Program-made: the position numbers and the translations under genes
Assembly (NCBI RefSeq): GCF_002153375.1
Contig: NZ_MTBQ01000003.1
Location: 124,001 to 188,000, forward strand
Origin: Oceanobacillus rekensis
GTDB taxonomy: Bacteria; Bacillota; Bacilli; Bacillales; Amphibacillaceae
Direction of reading: 5' to 3'
Length of the DNA: 64,000 nucleotides
Notes under the pieces: generated by a model
The model's input: the letters and a program-made list of their open reading frames with translations, nothing else
What the model was told of the DNA's origin: nothing
Database searches by the model: none
Part shown: positions 18,248-29,065 of the stretch, in pieces
Position numbering within the stretch: the first letter of the stretch is position 1
How the letters are laid out: every line of letters starts with the position of its first letter

Positions 18248-19184
18248 CTAATATTTTCCCTATTTTAATGCGATCAGATGACCCTTGTAAATATTCTCTT
18301 ACAGTCATTCGTTTCTTTCCTGCAGGTTGTATTTCCATTACTTTAATACCCTTTTGATCACCACAGATAACAGTAAATGTTTCACTATCAAGTTTTTGTA
18401 CAATTTCACCAGGTGTCTTCCCCTCGTATAACGTATCATCCGGAATACCCCACCAAATTTTCATCACTTTATTTTCATATGTTGTAAAGGCAACCGGCCA
18501 TGGATGTAACCCGCGAATTTGATTATAAATTTCCACATTGCTATTATTCCAGTCTATCTTTTCCTGCTCCCTTTTTATATTGGAAGCAAAAGTTGCTATT
18601 GAATCATCTTGTTTTACCGGAGTCAGTTCATTTGAAAATAGCCTTGGTAACGTTGATATTAATAGCTCTGCACCTACTTTTGAAAGCTTATCATGCATAC
18701 TGCCAACATGGTCTTTTTCCTCAATTGGCACAGACTGCTGCGTTAATATATCTCCTGCATCTAATTTCTCGACCATATACATAATGGTAATTCCTGTTTC
18801 CTTTTTCCCTTTTATTATTGCATAGTGAATTGGTGCTCCTCCACGCAATTCCGGAAGAAGGGATGCATGAACATTTATACACCCAAATTCAGGTGTTTCT
18901 AAAATTTCATTTGGAAGCAATTGTCCGTATGCTGCTGTAACGATTAAATCCGGTTTATATTTTAATATTTCTTCATAATCATTCTTTAATTTTTCCGGTT
19001 GGAACACGGGTATATTATTTTTTTCAGCCTCTATTTTAACGGGTGGAGGTGTAATAATCCTTTTTCTTCCCTTTGGTCGATCTGGCTGTGTGACAACGAG
19101 TACAACTTCATAGTCAGAATCAACAAGCGTTCGCAATATCGGAACTGAAAAATCTGGTGTTCCCATAAAAACAATTCGTTTCAT
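18240..19184 (-). CDS. fmt: Methionyl-tRNA formyltransferase
   Basis: Formylates initiator Met-tRNA using 10-formyltetrahydrofolate. The 314-residue protein has the catalytic Asn-His pair in [17 protein letters not shown] near residues 107-123 and the catalytic Asp in KLDAGDIL near 144, followed by the C-terminal tRNA-binding domain. It lies 29 bases after priA. B. subtilis has def between these two genes; there is no room for it here. Confidence 0.97.
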   Translation of the reverse strand: MKRIVFMGTPDFSVPILRTLVDSDYEVVLVVTQPDRPKGRKRIITPPPVKIEAEKNNIPVFQPEKLKNDYEEILKYKPDLIVTAAYGQLLPNEILETPEFGCINVHASLLPELRGGAPIHYAIIKGKKETGITIMYMVEKLDAGDILTQQSVPIEEKDHVGSMHDKLSKVGAELLISTLPRLFSNELTPVKQDDSIATFASNIKREQEKIDWNNSNVEIYNQIRGLHPWPVAFTTYENKVMKIWWGIPDDTLYEGKTPGEIVQKLDSETFTVICGDQKGIKVMEIQPAGKKRMTVREYLQGSSDRIKIGKILGE

Positions 19185-19213
19185 TATTTTAACCTTCTTT
19201 CATTACTGTACAA

Positions 19214-21622
19214 CTACATCATATGATATGGCTGCATATCAACTGTAATCAGTAAATCTTTTTTACGTACTTCATCAGCAAATACACTTTTAATCTTATT
19301 CATATATTTTCGTAAATGTGGTTCATTCCTGTATTTTATCATGCATTGATAGCGATATCTATCTTTGATACGTGGAATTGGCGATGGTGTTGGTCCTAAT
19401 ACCACTGTGTCTCCCCCAACAGATTTCATCAATAGTTGTGCGATTTGCTGGGTTGTTTGCATCGCCTTTACATTATTTTCATGGGAAACAGTAATCAATG
19501 CAAGAAAAAAGTATGGCGGATATTGGAAAGCTTTACGCATGCTCATTTCATGTTTATAAAACGTATCAAAATCATATACACTCGCAAGCTCTATACTATA
19601 ATGATCAGGTGTATAGGTTTGTACGACTACTTTACCTGGAAGCTCATGTCTACCAGCACGACCACTTACCTGTGTCAATAATTGAAATGTTTTTTCAGAA
19701 GAACGGAAATCCGGGAGATGCAGCATGGAATCTGCTGTCAGTACACCAACAAGTGTTACATTTTCAAAATCCAAACCTTTTGCAATCATCTGTGTCCCCA
19801 AAAGAATATCTGCCTTCCCTTCAGCAAACTGGCTCAGCAACTTTTCATGGGAGCCTTTTCTTCTAGTTGTATCAACATCCATGCGAATAACCCGTGCCTC
19901 GGGAATAAGCTTCGTTAGTGATTCTTCCACTTTTTGAGTTCCGGTTCCAAAGTAACGGATTAAATCACTTTCACATTCCGGGCACAATTCCGGTACTCTC
20001 TCTTCATAAGAACAATAATGGCATTTCAGCTGATTACTGTTTTTATGATAGGTTAATGCTATATCACAATGCGGGCATTCCTTAACATGTCCACAGTCTC
20101 TGCACATTACAAACGTAGAATACCCTCTTCTGTTTAACATGAGGACAATTTGTTCACCTTTAGCAAGACACTGCTCAATTTCCTCTTTAAGCGTTCTTGA
20201 GAACATCGTACGGTTGCCAGCATGCAGTTCATTTCTCATATCGATAATCTCTACCTCTGGCATCGCTTTTTGATTTGTTCGTTGACTTAAGGTTGCAAGC
20301 TTATAAACATCTTTACTTGCCCGTGCGTAACTTTCCAATGCTGGTGTAGCACTGCCTAAGATGACAGGGCAATTATTAGTTTTCCCTCTCTGTATAGCTA
20401 CATCCCGCGCATGATAACGGGGCTGGTCTTCCTGTTTATATGTTGTTTCGTGTTCCTCATCAATAATAATAATTCCAAGGTTTTGAAAAGGAGCAAATAT
20501 AGCAGATCTTGCACCAACTACCACATTCACTTCTTTCCGATGGATTCTGCGCCATTCATCATACTTTTCTCCAGATGAAAGGGCGCTATGCATCACAGCA
20601 ACACTAGATCCGAATCTCCCTTTGAATCGTTTTACCATCTGTGGTGTCAGTGAAATTTCCGGTACGAGCACAATTGCTTCCTTGCCTTTATTTATAACAT
20701 GTTGGATTGCCTGCAAATAGATTTCCGTTTTACCGCTACCTGTAACACCGTGAATCAGAAAAACATCATGTTTATTTTCTTCGATTGTTTGATTGATTGG
20801 TTCGATAGCTTGGCTCTGCTCGTCTGTTAATTCAAGAGCTGTGGTTCTGGCAAATTCATTATCATTATAAGGATTACGAAGCACTTCTTGTTGATACGTC
20901 TCCAAAAGTTCTTTTTCCACAAGTGCTTTTACTGTGCTTGTTGTTGTTTGCACTTTTTTCAGTAATTCTTTTTGTTCTATTTCTTTCTCATTTGCAATAA
21001 AGAACAAAAGCAATTGTTTCTGCTTTTTAGCAGTTTTCGATAAATCTCCTAATGCCTCTTCTAATACATGTATATCCTTTGCCGGTTTAATCATTGTAAT
21101 CTGTTTTTTTGTGATTCTGGATTTCACCAAATAATCAACCGAAACGTCCCCTGCTTCAAGCAGCTTTTGAAGCTGATAATAGCTAATCGAAGTAGCTTCA
21201 AATTCTTCAAACGGTATGTAATCTCTACCAGCAAACAGATTTTCAAATTCATCTGGAAGCATATCATCTGTCAGTCTAACTAACTCTTTTTTGTACTGTG
21301 ATTTTAATACTTGAGGTAGCATCGCCTGCAGTGCAGTAATGGAAAGACTTAATGTCTCGTTAGCGACCCACTTTCCCAGTTCAAGTAATTCTGTCGTTAA
21401 TACAGGTGTCAAATCCAGCACATCGATAATTTTTTTTAATTTAGTAAAGCTCGATTCTGAGGTGAAGCCTACGACAAATCCCATAATTTTCCTCGGACCA
21501 AATGGAACAATGACACGCATACCAACAGTAAGCATTTCCATGAATTTGTCGGGAATCAGATAGTCAAATGTCTGGTTGGTAGAGCTTGCTGGCACATCTA
21601 CAATAACTTTAGCTATATTCAA
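19214..21622 (-). CDS. priA: Primosomal replication restart helicase PriA
   Basis: Superfamily 2 helicase that reloads the replisome at repaired forks. The 802-residue protein has the N-terminal 3'BD domain, Walker A GVTGSGKTEIY near 290, and DEEHE near 380. Eight cysteines in four CxxC pairs (CRDCGHVKECPHC, CHYC, CPEC; about 505-550) bind two zinc ions within the helicase core. It overlaps coaBC by 4 bases. Start ATG gives MNIAKVIVDVPASSTNQTFD. Confidence 0.97.
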   Translation of the reverse strand: MNIAKVIVDVPASSTNQTFDYLIPDKFMEMLTVGMRVIVPFGPRKIMGFVVGFTSESSFTKLKKIIDVLDLTPVLTTELLELGKWVANETLSLSITALQAMLPQVLKSQYKKELVRLTDDMLPDEFENLFAGRDYIPFEEFEATSISYYQLQKLLEAGDVSVDYLVKSRITKKQITMIKPAKDIHVLEEALGDLSKTAKKQKQLLLFFIANEKEIEQKELLKKVQTTTSTVKALVEKELLETYQQEVLRNPYNDNEFARTTALELTDEQSQAIEPINQTIEENKHDVFLIHGVTGSGKTEIYLQAIQHVINKGKEAIVLVPEISLTPQMVKRFKGRFGSSVAVMHSALSSGEKYDEWRRIHRKEVNVVVGARSAIFAPFQNLGIIIIDEEHETTYKQEDQPRYHARDVAIQRGKTNNCPVILGSATPALESYARASKDVYKLATLSQRTNQKAMPEVEIIDMRNELHAGNRTMFSRTLKEEIEQCLAKGEQIVLMLNRRGYSTFVMCRDCGHVKECPHCDIALTYHKNSNQLKCHYCSYEERVPELCPECESDLIRYFGTGTQKVEESLTKLIPEARVIRMDVDTTRRKGSHEKLLSQFAEGKADILLGTQMIAKGLDFENVTLVGVLTADSMLHLPDFRSSEKTFQLLTQVSGRAGRHELPGKVVVQTYTPDHYSIELASVYDFDTFYKHEMSMRKAFQYPPYFFLALITVSHENNVKAMQTTQQIAQLLMKSVGGDTVVLGPTPSPIPRIKDRYRYQCMIKYRNEPHLRKYMNKIKSVFADEVRKKDLLITVDMQPYHMM

Positions 21623-22827
21623 TGCAATTCATCCTTCATATCTCTATCGATAAATGTTAGGATCTTTTCTGCAATTTCTTTCTTGGAAGCTAGCGCTACT
21701 TCATCTTCTATCATTAATTTATTTACATACGTAATAATGTTTGTATCGCCACCAAATCCTGCTCCTTCAGAAGAAACATCATTAATCACGATTGCGTCCA
21801 AATTCTTTTTTGCAAGCTTTTGCTTCCCATATTCCAAAGCATTTTCCGTTTCAGCTGCAAATCCGACCAAATACTGGGAGGATTTAATTTCACCTAGCGA
21901 TTGAAGGATATCCTTCGTCCGCTCCATTTTAATATGCCAGTCTCCGTCTTGTTTTTTCATTTTTTCATTATAACTATGTTTTGGTCTGTAATCTGCGACT
22001 GCAGCAGATTTTATAACAATATCCTGTTCCGTGAAATAACGGTGCATTGCATCATGCATTTCTTCAGCGGTCGTTACATCAATACGATTAATTCGAGGAT
22101 GTGCCGATTGTATTGTTACCGGGCCAGTTACAAGTGTTACTTCTGCCCCTAAATCTGCCGCAACCTCTGCTAGCGCAAAGCCCATTTTTCCTGTTGAACG
22201 GTTCGTAAAAAAACGTACGGGATCGATGATTTCTCTTGTAGGTCCAGCCGAAATGAGTACTTTCTTACCAGCGAGAAAGGGTTCCCTTTGTTGATGGGTT
22301 TCAATTGCCTCTATAATACTCTCCGGCTCTTCCAAACGTCCCTTTCCTACGTATCCACAGGCCAGATACCCTGCACCAGGTTCAATGAAATAATATCCCC
22401 AATCTTCCAGTTGCTTCATATTTTTAATTACTGCGGGATGCCCGTACATATGTACATTCATTGCGGGTGCTATATAGACATCAGCCTGTGTGGCAAGTAA
22501 TGTTGTGGAAAGCATATCGTCTGCAATGCCATTTGCAAGCTTTCCAATTATATTTGCTGTAGCTGGTGCAATCAGGGCTATATCAGCCCAATCTGCCAAA
22601 TCAATATGGGCAATTTTCTCTGGACTTTTTTCCTCAAATGTATCTATATATACAGGATTTCTCGATAATGCCTGAAAAGTCAGTGGAGTGACAAATTCAG
22701 TAGCACTTTCCGTCATCATGACTTTCACATTCGCACCCTTTTGCGTTAATTTACTTGCAAGTGCACATGCTTTGTATACTGCTATTCCACCGGACACACC
22801 CAAGAGAATATTCTTATGATTAACCAT
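21619..22827 (-). CDS. coaBC: Bifunctional phosphopantothenoylcysteine decarboxylase/synthetase CoaBC
   Basis: Carries out two steps of coenzyme A synthesis: ligation of cysteine to 4'-phosphopantothenate (CoaB) and decarboxylation of the product (CoaC). I chose ATG 22827 (MVNHKNILLGVSGG) over the TTG two codons upstream because GGAG is 7 bases before it; both are possible. The 402-residue product has the flavodoxin-like CoaC half with catalytic His in HIDLADWAD and the PAMN motif (APAMNVHMYGHP). The substrate-clamp Cys is in YLACGYVGKGR near residue 157. The CoaB half carries GPTREIIDPVRFFTNRSTG. Confidence 0.96.
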   Translation of the reverse strand: MVNHKNILLGVSGGIAVYKACALASKLTQKGANVKVMMTESATEFVTPLTFQALSRNPVYIDTFEEKSPEKIAHIDLADWADIALIAPATANIIGKLANGIADDMLSTTLLATQADVYIAPAMNVHMYGHPAVIKNMKQLEDWGYYFIEPGAGYLACGYVGKGRLEEPESIIEAIETHQQREPFLAGKKVLISAGPTREIIDPVRFFTNRSTGKMGFALAEVAADLGAEVTLVTGPVTIQSAHPRINRIDVTTAEEMHDAMHRYFTEQDIVIKSAAVADYRPKHSYNEKMKKQDGDWHIKMERTKDILQSLGEIKSSQYLVGFAAETENALEYGKQKLAKKNLDAIVINDVSSEGAGFGGDTNIITYVNKLMIEDEVALASKKEIAEKILTFIDRDMKDELH

Positions 22828-23098
22828 TTTCAAACTCCTCTCCTACCCGTTTCTAAATTTATCTGATTTATTTATAACATTAAAAAGTACGCATTGACAG
22901 AAACTAAGACATAAAATCCTAAGCTTTCAAGCATTAGGAAGGCTCACCAGTCGCCCACGGACAGCGAAGTGTATACGGGCTGCGGATGCCTGAGTAACTC
23001 TTTTCTATTATTAGTGCTACAGATTTATTATGGATAGAAGTTACTTCGCAGTTTATCTCGACTAACAAACAATCATTCGTAAACAGCCAATCATTAAA
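22828..23098. other. Intergenic region between coaBC and rpoZ
   Basis: No coding frame is supported in this stretch. It contains a compact hairpin, CCTAAGCTT-TC-AAGC-A-TTAGG, at 22918-22938, followed on the minus strand by ATTTTA, which could be a weak terminator. A GC-richer segment at about 22940-22990 includes CACCAGTC, a short block also found in repeats A, B and C. The similarity is too short to assign it to that family. The coaBC promoter, if any, must lie between the rpoZ terminator and 22850. Confidence 0.5.
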
Positions 23099-23131
23099 AT
23101 AAACCCCTCGCTATTTGCGGGGGGTTTGAAG
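23099..23131 (-). terminator. rpoZ terminator
   Basis: On the minus strand AAACCCCCCGC pairs with GCGAGGGGTTT (one bulge) around a short A-rich loop, then TTTATTTT follows. It lies 26 bases after the rpoZ stop and would separate remA-gmk-rpoZ from coaBC. Confidence 0.82.
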
Positions 23132-23156
23132 TTTAATGCACGTCGCTTCCTTTAAG

Positions 23157-24001
<845 letters not shown>

Positions 24002-24262
24002 CTATTCATCCGAAATCTCTTCATTACTGATTACCCGTTGTCCGACAGTTTCAGGCTGAACAGCAGATAGAACGACATGATCACTATCTGTTATGATCAC
24101 AGCTCGTGTACGTCTTCCATATGTAGCATCAACCAATTTATTATTATCCCTGGCTACGGTTATAATTCGTTTTATTGGTGCTGACTCCGGTGAAACAATC
24201 GAAATTATACGATTTGCAGAAACAACATTTCCAAAACCGATATTTATTAAACTTAAACTCAA
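24002..24262 (-). CDS. remA: Extracellular matrix regulatory protein RemA (DUF370)
   Basis: DNA-binding activator of biofilm matrix and osmoprotection genes in B. subtilis. The 86-residue product has the family core [26 protein letters not shown] and [15 protein letters not shown]. The start codon is TTG at 24262, preceded by GAGGGGGA at good spacing; no ATG fits. In B. subtilis yloC lies just upstream; here that interval has no such gene. Confidence 0.94.
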   Translation of the reverse strand: MSLSLINIGFGNVVSANRIISIVSPESAPIKRIITVARDNNKLVDATYGRRTRAVIITDSDHVVLSAVQPETVGQRVISNEEISDE

Positions 24263-24526
24263 TTTACTTCCCCCTCGAATAAACTAAAACGACACTATAT
24301 GTATGTGATAGTACCATTATACTTTATTCGAGCAGAAATTTACACTCTTAAATATAACAAATGGAAAAGCAGCTCAACAACTCGCACGTCTTCTTTCATT
24401 TTTCCAATCTTTTTCTTTTGGAAAACGATCCAGTTGTCATTTTTATCACATTATCTTCCATTATGCGTGTTCCACAGCTAGTCTAAACCTATTATACCAT
24501 TTATAATTCTATTTAGAAAATAAATT
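24263..24526 (-). promoter_or_regulatory. remA upstream region with two candidate -10 elements
   Basis: This gap between the yloB-type gene and remA encodes nothing recognisable; a YicC/YloC gene would be expected here. On the minus strand TATAAT occurs at 24321-24316, 54 bases before the remA start. An extended-type TGGTATAAT occurs near 24500. Neither has a strong -35 at 17 bases (TGTAAA and TTTCTA), so both are tentative. Confidence 0.45.
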
Positions 24527-24564
24527 AAAACCGGAAATGCCCATGATTTAGCAGTTCCGGTTTT
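24527..24564 (-). terminator. Terminator after the Ca2+ ATPase gene
   Basis: AAAACCGGAA (24527-24536) pairs with TTCCGGTTTT (24555-24564) around an 18-base loop. On the minus strand it is followed by AATTTATTTT. It lies 11 bases past the ATPase stop codon, so remA must have its own promoter. Confidence 0.82.
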
Positions 24565-24574
24565 AGATGTGTTT

Positions 24575-27229
24575 CTATTTTTTAGTGAAACCAAATAATA
24601 CAGTTGGGATAGCAGCTAATGCAATAATTAACATCCAGTCTCTAAAGCTAAGGCTGACAGTGTGAAAGATTGGCTGTAATGGCGGCCAGTAAATAACGAC
24701 AAGCAAGAGTAACAATGATGATACGACCGCGAAAACAAGATAAATATTTTCAAAAGGATTTCTGGAAAAAATAGAATGCTCACTTCTACAGTCAAACACA
24801 TGGATCAGTTGAGCAAGTACAAGTGTTGTAAACGCTGTTGTCTGGGCGAAGATTAAGTTATCGGGGTTATTATCATATGTTATGATAAACCCGATTAAGG
24901 TTACAATTCCAATTAAAATTCCTCTGCTGATGATTTTATAGCCCAATCCTCTTGAGAAAATACCTTCACGGGGATTCCTAGGAGTCCGCTTCATGACATC
25001 CCCTTCAGCTTTGTCAAGACCAAGTGCCATTGCTGGAAGTCCATCTGTAACTAGATTCACCCATAGGATTTGTACTGGTATAAGTGGGAGCGGCAATCCA
25101 AGCAACATGGCAAAAAGCATGACAAGTATTTCACCCACATTGGAAGCCAACAAATACCTAATGAATTTACGAATGTTTTCATAAATATTTCTTCCTTCCT
25201 GAATGGCTGATTTTATCGTAGCAAAATTATCATCCATTAATACCAAGGAAGAGGCTTCCTTCGTTACATCTGTTCCACTTATTCCCATACTGATACCAAT
25301 ATCACTTGCTTTGATTGCTGGTGCATCATTGACCCCATCCCCTGTCATTGCAACGATATGACCTTTTTCTTGAAATGCCTTTACAATCTTTAGCTTATGT
25401 TCTGGTGTCACACGAGCAAAAACATACGTATCATCTATTACATTACTTAGGTCCTCTGCAGTCATTTTATTCAGTTGATGACCTTCGAGTACAAGACCAT
25501 TTTCAGGTAGCAAATTCAAGTTTTTGGCAATGGCGCGTGCTGTATTTACATGATCACCTGTAATCATGACTGTTTTTATTCCGGCTTCCATACATTCTTT
25601 TATGGCCGTCTTTACTTCTTTTCTTGGAGGATCCATTAATCCGTATAAACCAATAAATGTCAGTTCATCCTCAAGAAGTGCCGAATCCAGTGCTGTACTA
25701 GCTGAAATTGATTTCATACTGATTGCTATCGTTCTTAATGCCTTACCTGCCATAGTATTGATGGCATTTTCAATCTGGACTTTATTTTGGTTTTTCAGCA
25801 GTTTTCTTCCGTCTTTGTCCAAGAAGAAGGATGATCGTGGAAGCAATACATCTGGTGCTCCTTTTGTTATCAGGAAGCGCATTTTATTTTTATCCTCAAC
25901 AACGACACTCATTCTTTTTCTATCTGAGTCAAATGGAAACTCTTTAATAATCCGGTAATCTTCACCAAGGTCGGCTGTTAATCCCATTTTTCTTGCAGCG
26001 ACGAGCAGTGCCCCATCAGTTGGATCACCATCAATATAATTCTTACCTTTCTTCACAAGCAATGATGCATTATTGCATAGCATACCGTTTAACAGCATAT
26101 TTTCAAGGTTTGGATAGGATTGATCGACTTTATTTCGATCAAGGAAGTAATCACCATCTATTTGATATCCATCACCTGAAACATATAAATATTCACCATT
26201 GAGATAAATTTCTTTAACTGTCATTTGATTTTCGGTCATTGTTCCTGTCTTATCGGAGCAGATCACAGATGCACAGCCAAGTGTCTCAACGGCTGAAAGC
26301 TTTCTTACAATTGCTTTCTTACGGATCATACGTTGGACACCAAGAGATAGAGCTACAGTTACAATTGCAGGCAATCCCTCTGGAATGGCAGCAACAGCTA
26401 AAGAGACACCCGCAAGAAACATTTCATACATTGGATGGCCTTGAATTATTCCAAGCCCTGCAACGAGTACTGTTAGAAGTAATGCAACAACGATCAGTAT
26501 CTTTCCAAGTTGTGCCAGTTTCATTTCAAGTGGCGTTATCGTCTTTTTCGTGTTAGCCATAAGGGATGCAATTTGCCCCATTACAGTATTCATACCCGTT
26601 CCAACAACAATCCCAACACCAGATCCTCGCGTTACAAGTGTTCCCATAAAACCCATATTTGTCTGATCTTGAACATCAAGATTGTCCTTTTGGATTCCTG
26701 TAGCATGCTTACTCACGGGTAAAGATTCACCTGTGAGTGCGGATTCTTCAGTCTCCATACTAGTTGATTTAACAATCCGGATATCAGCAGGGATACGGTC
26801 ACCACTATTTACTTTAACAACATCCCCTACGACAACATCCCGTGAGGAAATTTTCTCCCAAGCTTCATTTCTTAAGACATTGGCCATTGGTGCAGATAAT
26901 TCCTTTAATTTTTCCAATGAATTTTCTGCTTTTTGTTCCTGAAAATACCCAATAAATCCGTTAATAAATACAATCACCATAATTGCGATGGCATCAATAT
27001 ACTCCCCTAGCAATCCTGCTATCAATGTAGCAGCAAGTAAAACAATAACCATGAAATCTTGAAACTGTTTTAGGAAAATAAGCCATTTAGACGTATTCTT
27101 TTTAGCTTCCAGAACATTTTCACCATATTGTTTCCGGCGCTCTTCTACCTGTTTAGTGGTCAGTCCCCTATTTGCTGTGACAAGTAACTTCTGTTCAACT
27201 TTTTCTGCATCCAACTGATACCAATTCAT
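24575..27229 (-). CDS. P-type Ca2+-transporting ATPase (YloB type)
   Basis: Type II P-type ATPase, probably a calcium pump, in the cell membrane. I start at ATG 27229 (MNWYQLDAEKVEQ), 7 bases after GGAGG. The 884-residue product has the actuator motif TGES near 166, the phosphorylation motif DKTGTMTE near 323, and the hinge motif TGDGVNDAPAIK near 600. About ten membrane helices are arranged 4+6, including the PEGLPA motif of helix 4. Position beside rqcH (yloA) matches B. subtilis yloB, a sporulation-associated Ca2+ ATPase. Exact ion specificity is inferred. Confidence 0.9.
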   Translation of the reverse strand: MNWYQLDAEKVEQKLLVTANRGLTTKQVEERRKQYGENVLEAKKNTSKWLIFLKQFQDFMVIVLLAATLIAGLLGEYIDAIAIMVIVFINGFIGYFQEQKAENSLEKLKELSAPMANVLRNEAWEKISSRDVVVGDVVKVNSGDRIPADIRIVKSTSMETEESALTGESLPVSKHATGIQKDNLDVQDQTNMGFMGTLVTRGSGVGIVVGTGMNTVMGQIASLMANTKKTITPLEMKLAQLGKILIVVALLLTVLVAGLGIIQGHPMYEMFLAGVSLAVAAIPEGLPAIVTVALSLGVQRMIRKKAIVRKLSAVETLGCASVICSDKTGTMTENQMTVKEIYLNGEYLYVSGDGYQIDGDYFLDRNKVDQSYPNLENMLLNGMLCNNASLLVKKGKNYIDGDPTDGALLVAARKMGLTADLGEDYRIIKEFPFDSDRKRMSVVVEDKNKMRFLITKGAPDVLLPRSSFFLDKDGRKLLKNQNKVQIENAINTMAGKALRTIAISMKSISASTALDSALLEDELTFIGLYGLMDPPRKEVKTAIKECMEAGIKTVMITGDHVNTARAIAKNLNLLPENGLVLEGHQLNKMTAEDLSNVIDDTYVFARVTPEHKLKIVKAFQEKGHIVAMTGDGVNDAPAIKASDIGISMGISGTDVTKEASSLVLMDDNFATIKSAIQEGRNIYENIRKFIRYLLASNVGEILVMLFAMLLGLPLPLIPVQILWVNLVTDGLPAMALGLDKAEGDVMKRTPRNPREGIFSRGLGYKIISRGILIGIVTLIGFIITYDNNPDNLIFAQTTAFTTLVLAQLIHVFDCRSEHSIFSRNPFENIYLVFAVVSSLLLLLVVIYWPPLQPIFHTVSLSFRDWMLIIALAAIPTVLFGFTKK

Positions 27230-27284
27230 CTGCATTCCTCCGCGCATTTAGATAGTACAAGCTATTAATCCATATCTATGCATA

Positions 27285-27307
27285 TCCATAAGAAAAAATG
27301 CTATAAT
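27285..27307 (+). promoter_or_regulatory. Extended -10 promoter for rqcH
   Basis: TGCTATAAT (27299-27307) is a perfect extended -10, 18 bases before the chosen start codon. The -35 region is weak, as is common with extended -10 promoters. The short distance implies a very short leader that still includes the GAGGTG ribosome site. Confidence 0.55.
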
Positions 27308-27325
27308 TGCGTACGAGGTGATTTT

Positions 27326-29038
27326 ATGCCATTCGATGGTATCGTAACAAGAGCAGTTACAGAAGAATTAAAAGATAAATTAATTCCAGGTAAAATAACT
27401 AAAATATATCAGCCCACATCTTCTGAGCTCGTATTCACGATCAGAAGCCAGGGGAAAAACCATACATTACTATTTTCCGTACACTCAACATATGCCAGAT
27501 TTCATTTAACAAATGATACATACACAAACCCTAAAGAACCACCAATGTTTTGTATGGTATTAAGAAAACATCTGTCTGGTGCCATTTTAGAAGATATCGA
27601 GCAACATGGTATGGAACGCATCATTACCTTCTCCATTAAAACGAGAAATGAGCTTGGGGATCTCAGTCATAAATTGCTTGTTGTAGAATTAATGGGTAAA
27701 CATAGCAATGTAATGATTGTTGACAAAGATAAAGGCCATATTATAGATAGTATTAAACATATTTCCATGACACAAAACAGACACCGTACAATTATGCCTG
27801 GTCAGGAATATATATTGCCACCATCCCAAAATAAATTGAATCCTTTGGAGATAGATGGAGAACAACTTATTCGTAAAATCGACTTTAATGCTGGTAAAAT
27901 CGACAGACAATTGGTTGGTATTCTGGATGGTTTCTCACCCTTTATTACGAATGAAATAACGAGTCGTGTTAATTTCGGCTCCAATGAAGTTTATATAGAA
28001 AAGTTCACAGAAATCAGGCAGCAGCTTATTCGTCATGAATATAATCCTGCAATATATCGTAATAGCAAGGAAGACTTCCATGTTCTACCAATCACTTCTC
28101 ATCAAGGTGAAAAGGTGGAATTTGAAAATGCTAATGTAATGCTCGACACATTCTATTCTGGTAAAGCTGAACGCGATCGTGTCAAACAACAGGCAAAGGA
28201 TTTATATCGTTTTATAAAAAATGAAAAAAACAAAAATGAACGGAAATTAAAAAAGCATCTGCAGACGATTAAGAAGGCAGAAAAAGCCAACCACTTTCAA
28301 AAAATGGGTGAGCTGCTTACCGCACATATGCATCTCGTTAAACAAGGTGATTCCACCATTACTGTTACAGACTATTATGATCCAGATCAAGCTGAACTTG
28401 TTATTGATTTAAATCCGAATAAAACTCCAAGTGAAAATGCACAGAGCTTCTTTAAAACGTATCAAAAGCTAAAAACATCAAAGCAGGTAGTTGAAAAAGA
28501 AATTATTCGCACGAATAGCGAAATAGACTATCTTGATCAATTATTGCAACAGATCGATGTTGCTGGTGTGGAAGACATTGATGAAATTCGTGAGGAACTC
28601 CGTGAAGAAGGTTATCTTAAAAAGCAAAGAACAAAAGGAAAAAAGAAAAACAAACCTGTAAAGCCTGTACCTGAAGAATATGCAGCAACTGATGGTACGA
28701 TGATTCTTGTAGGTAAAAATAATAAACAAAATGAATATGCAACAACAAAACTGGCTCACCGTGACGATACATGGTTGCATACGAAGGATATTCCTGGTTC
28801 GCATGTTATTATCCGTTCAAAGGAAATAGGTCAGCAAACACTATTGGAAGCTGCTGAACTTGCAGCATATTTCAGCAAATCACAAAATTCATCATCTGTT
28901 CCGGTTGACTATACAACCATTCGTCACGTCAAAAAACCAAATGGTGCAAAGCCCGGCTATGTCACCTACGATAATCAAAAAACAATATATGTTACACCAT
29001 CAAAAGAAACAGTCGATAAGTTAAAGAAAAAAGGATGA
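27326..29038 (+). CDS. rqcH: Ribosome quality-control protein RqcH (NFACT family, YloA)
   Basis: Bacterial Rqc2 homologue that binds stalled 50S-peptidyl-tRNA complexes and directs C-terminal alanine tailing; older annotations call it fibronectin-binding protein. I start at ATG 27326 (MPFDGIVTRAVTEEL), after GAGGTG. The 570-residue protein has NFACT-N with RxH-type residues, helix-hairpin-helix and coiled-coil segments (about 285-410), and the C-terminal NFACT-R domain with DDTWLHTKDIPGSHVII near residue 480. It is divergent from the ATPase gene. Confidence 0.94.
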   Translation: MPFDGIVTRAVTEELKDKLIPGKITKIYQPTSSELVFTIRSQGKNHTLLFSVHSTYARFHLTNDTYTNPKEPPMFCMVLRKHLSGAILEDIEQHGMERIITFSIKTRNELGDLSHKLLVVELMGKHSNVMIVDKDKGHIIDSIKHISMTQNRHRTIMPGQEYILPPSQNKLNPLEIDGEQLIRKIDFNAGKIDRQLVGILDGFSPFITNEITSRVNFGSNEVYIEKFTEIRQQLIRHEYNPAIYRNSKEDFHVLPITSHQGEKVEFENANVMLDTFYSGKAERDRVKQQAKDLYRFIKNEKNKNERKLKKHLQTIKKAEKANHFQKMGELLTAHMHLVKQGDSTITVTDYYDPDQAELVIDLNPNKTPSENAQSFFKTYQKLKTSKQVVEKEIIRTNSEIDYLDQLLQQIDVAGVEDIDEIREELREEGYLKKQRTKGKKKNKPVKPVPEEYAATDGTMILVGKNNKQNEYATTKLAHRDDTWLHTKDIPGSHVIIRSKEIGQQTLLEAAELAAYFSKSQNSSSVPVDYTTIRHVKKPNGAKPGYVTYDNQKTIYVTPSKETVDKLKKKG

Positions 29039-29062
29039 TCCATTATGGACCATCCTTTTTTT
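29027..29062. terminator. Bidirectional terminator between rqcH and ohr
   Basis: AAAAAAGGATGATCC (29027-29041) pairs with GGACCATCCTTTTTT (29047-29062), leaving a 5-base loop and one A-C mismatch. T tracts are present on both strands. It overlaps the last codons of rqcH and lies between the converging rqcH and ohr. Confidence 0.88.
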
Positions 29063-29065
29063 GCT

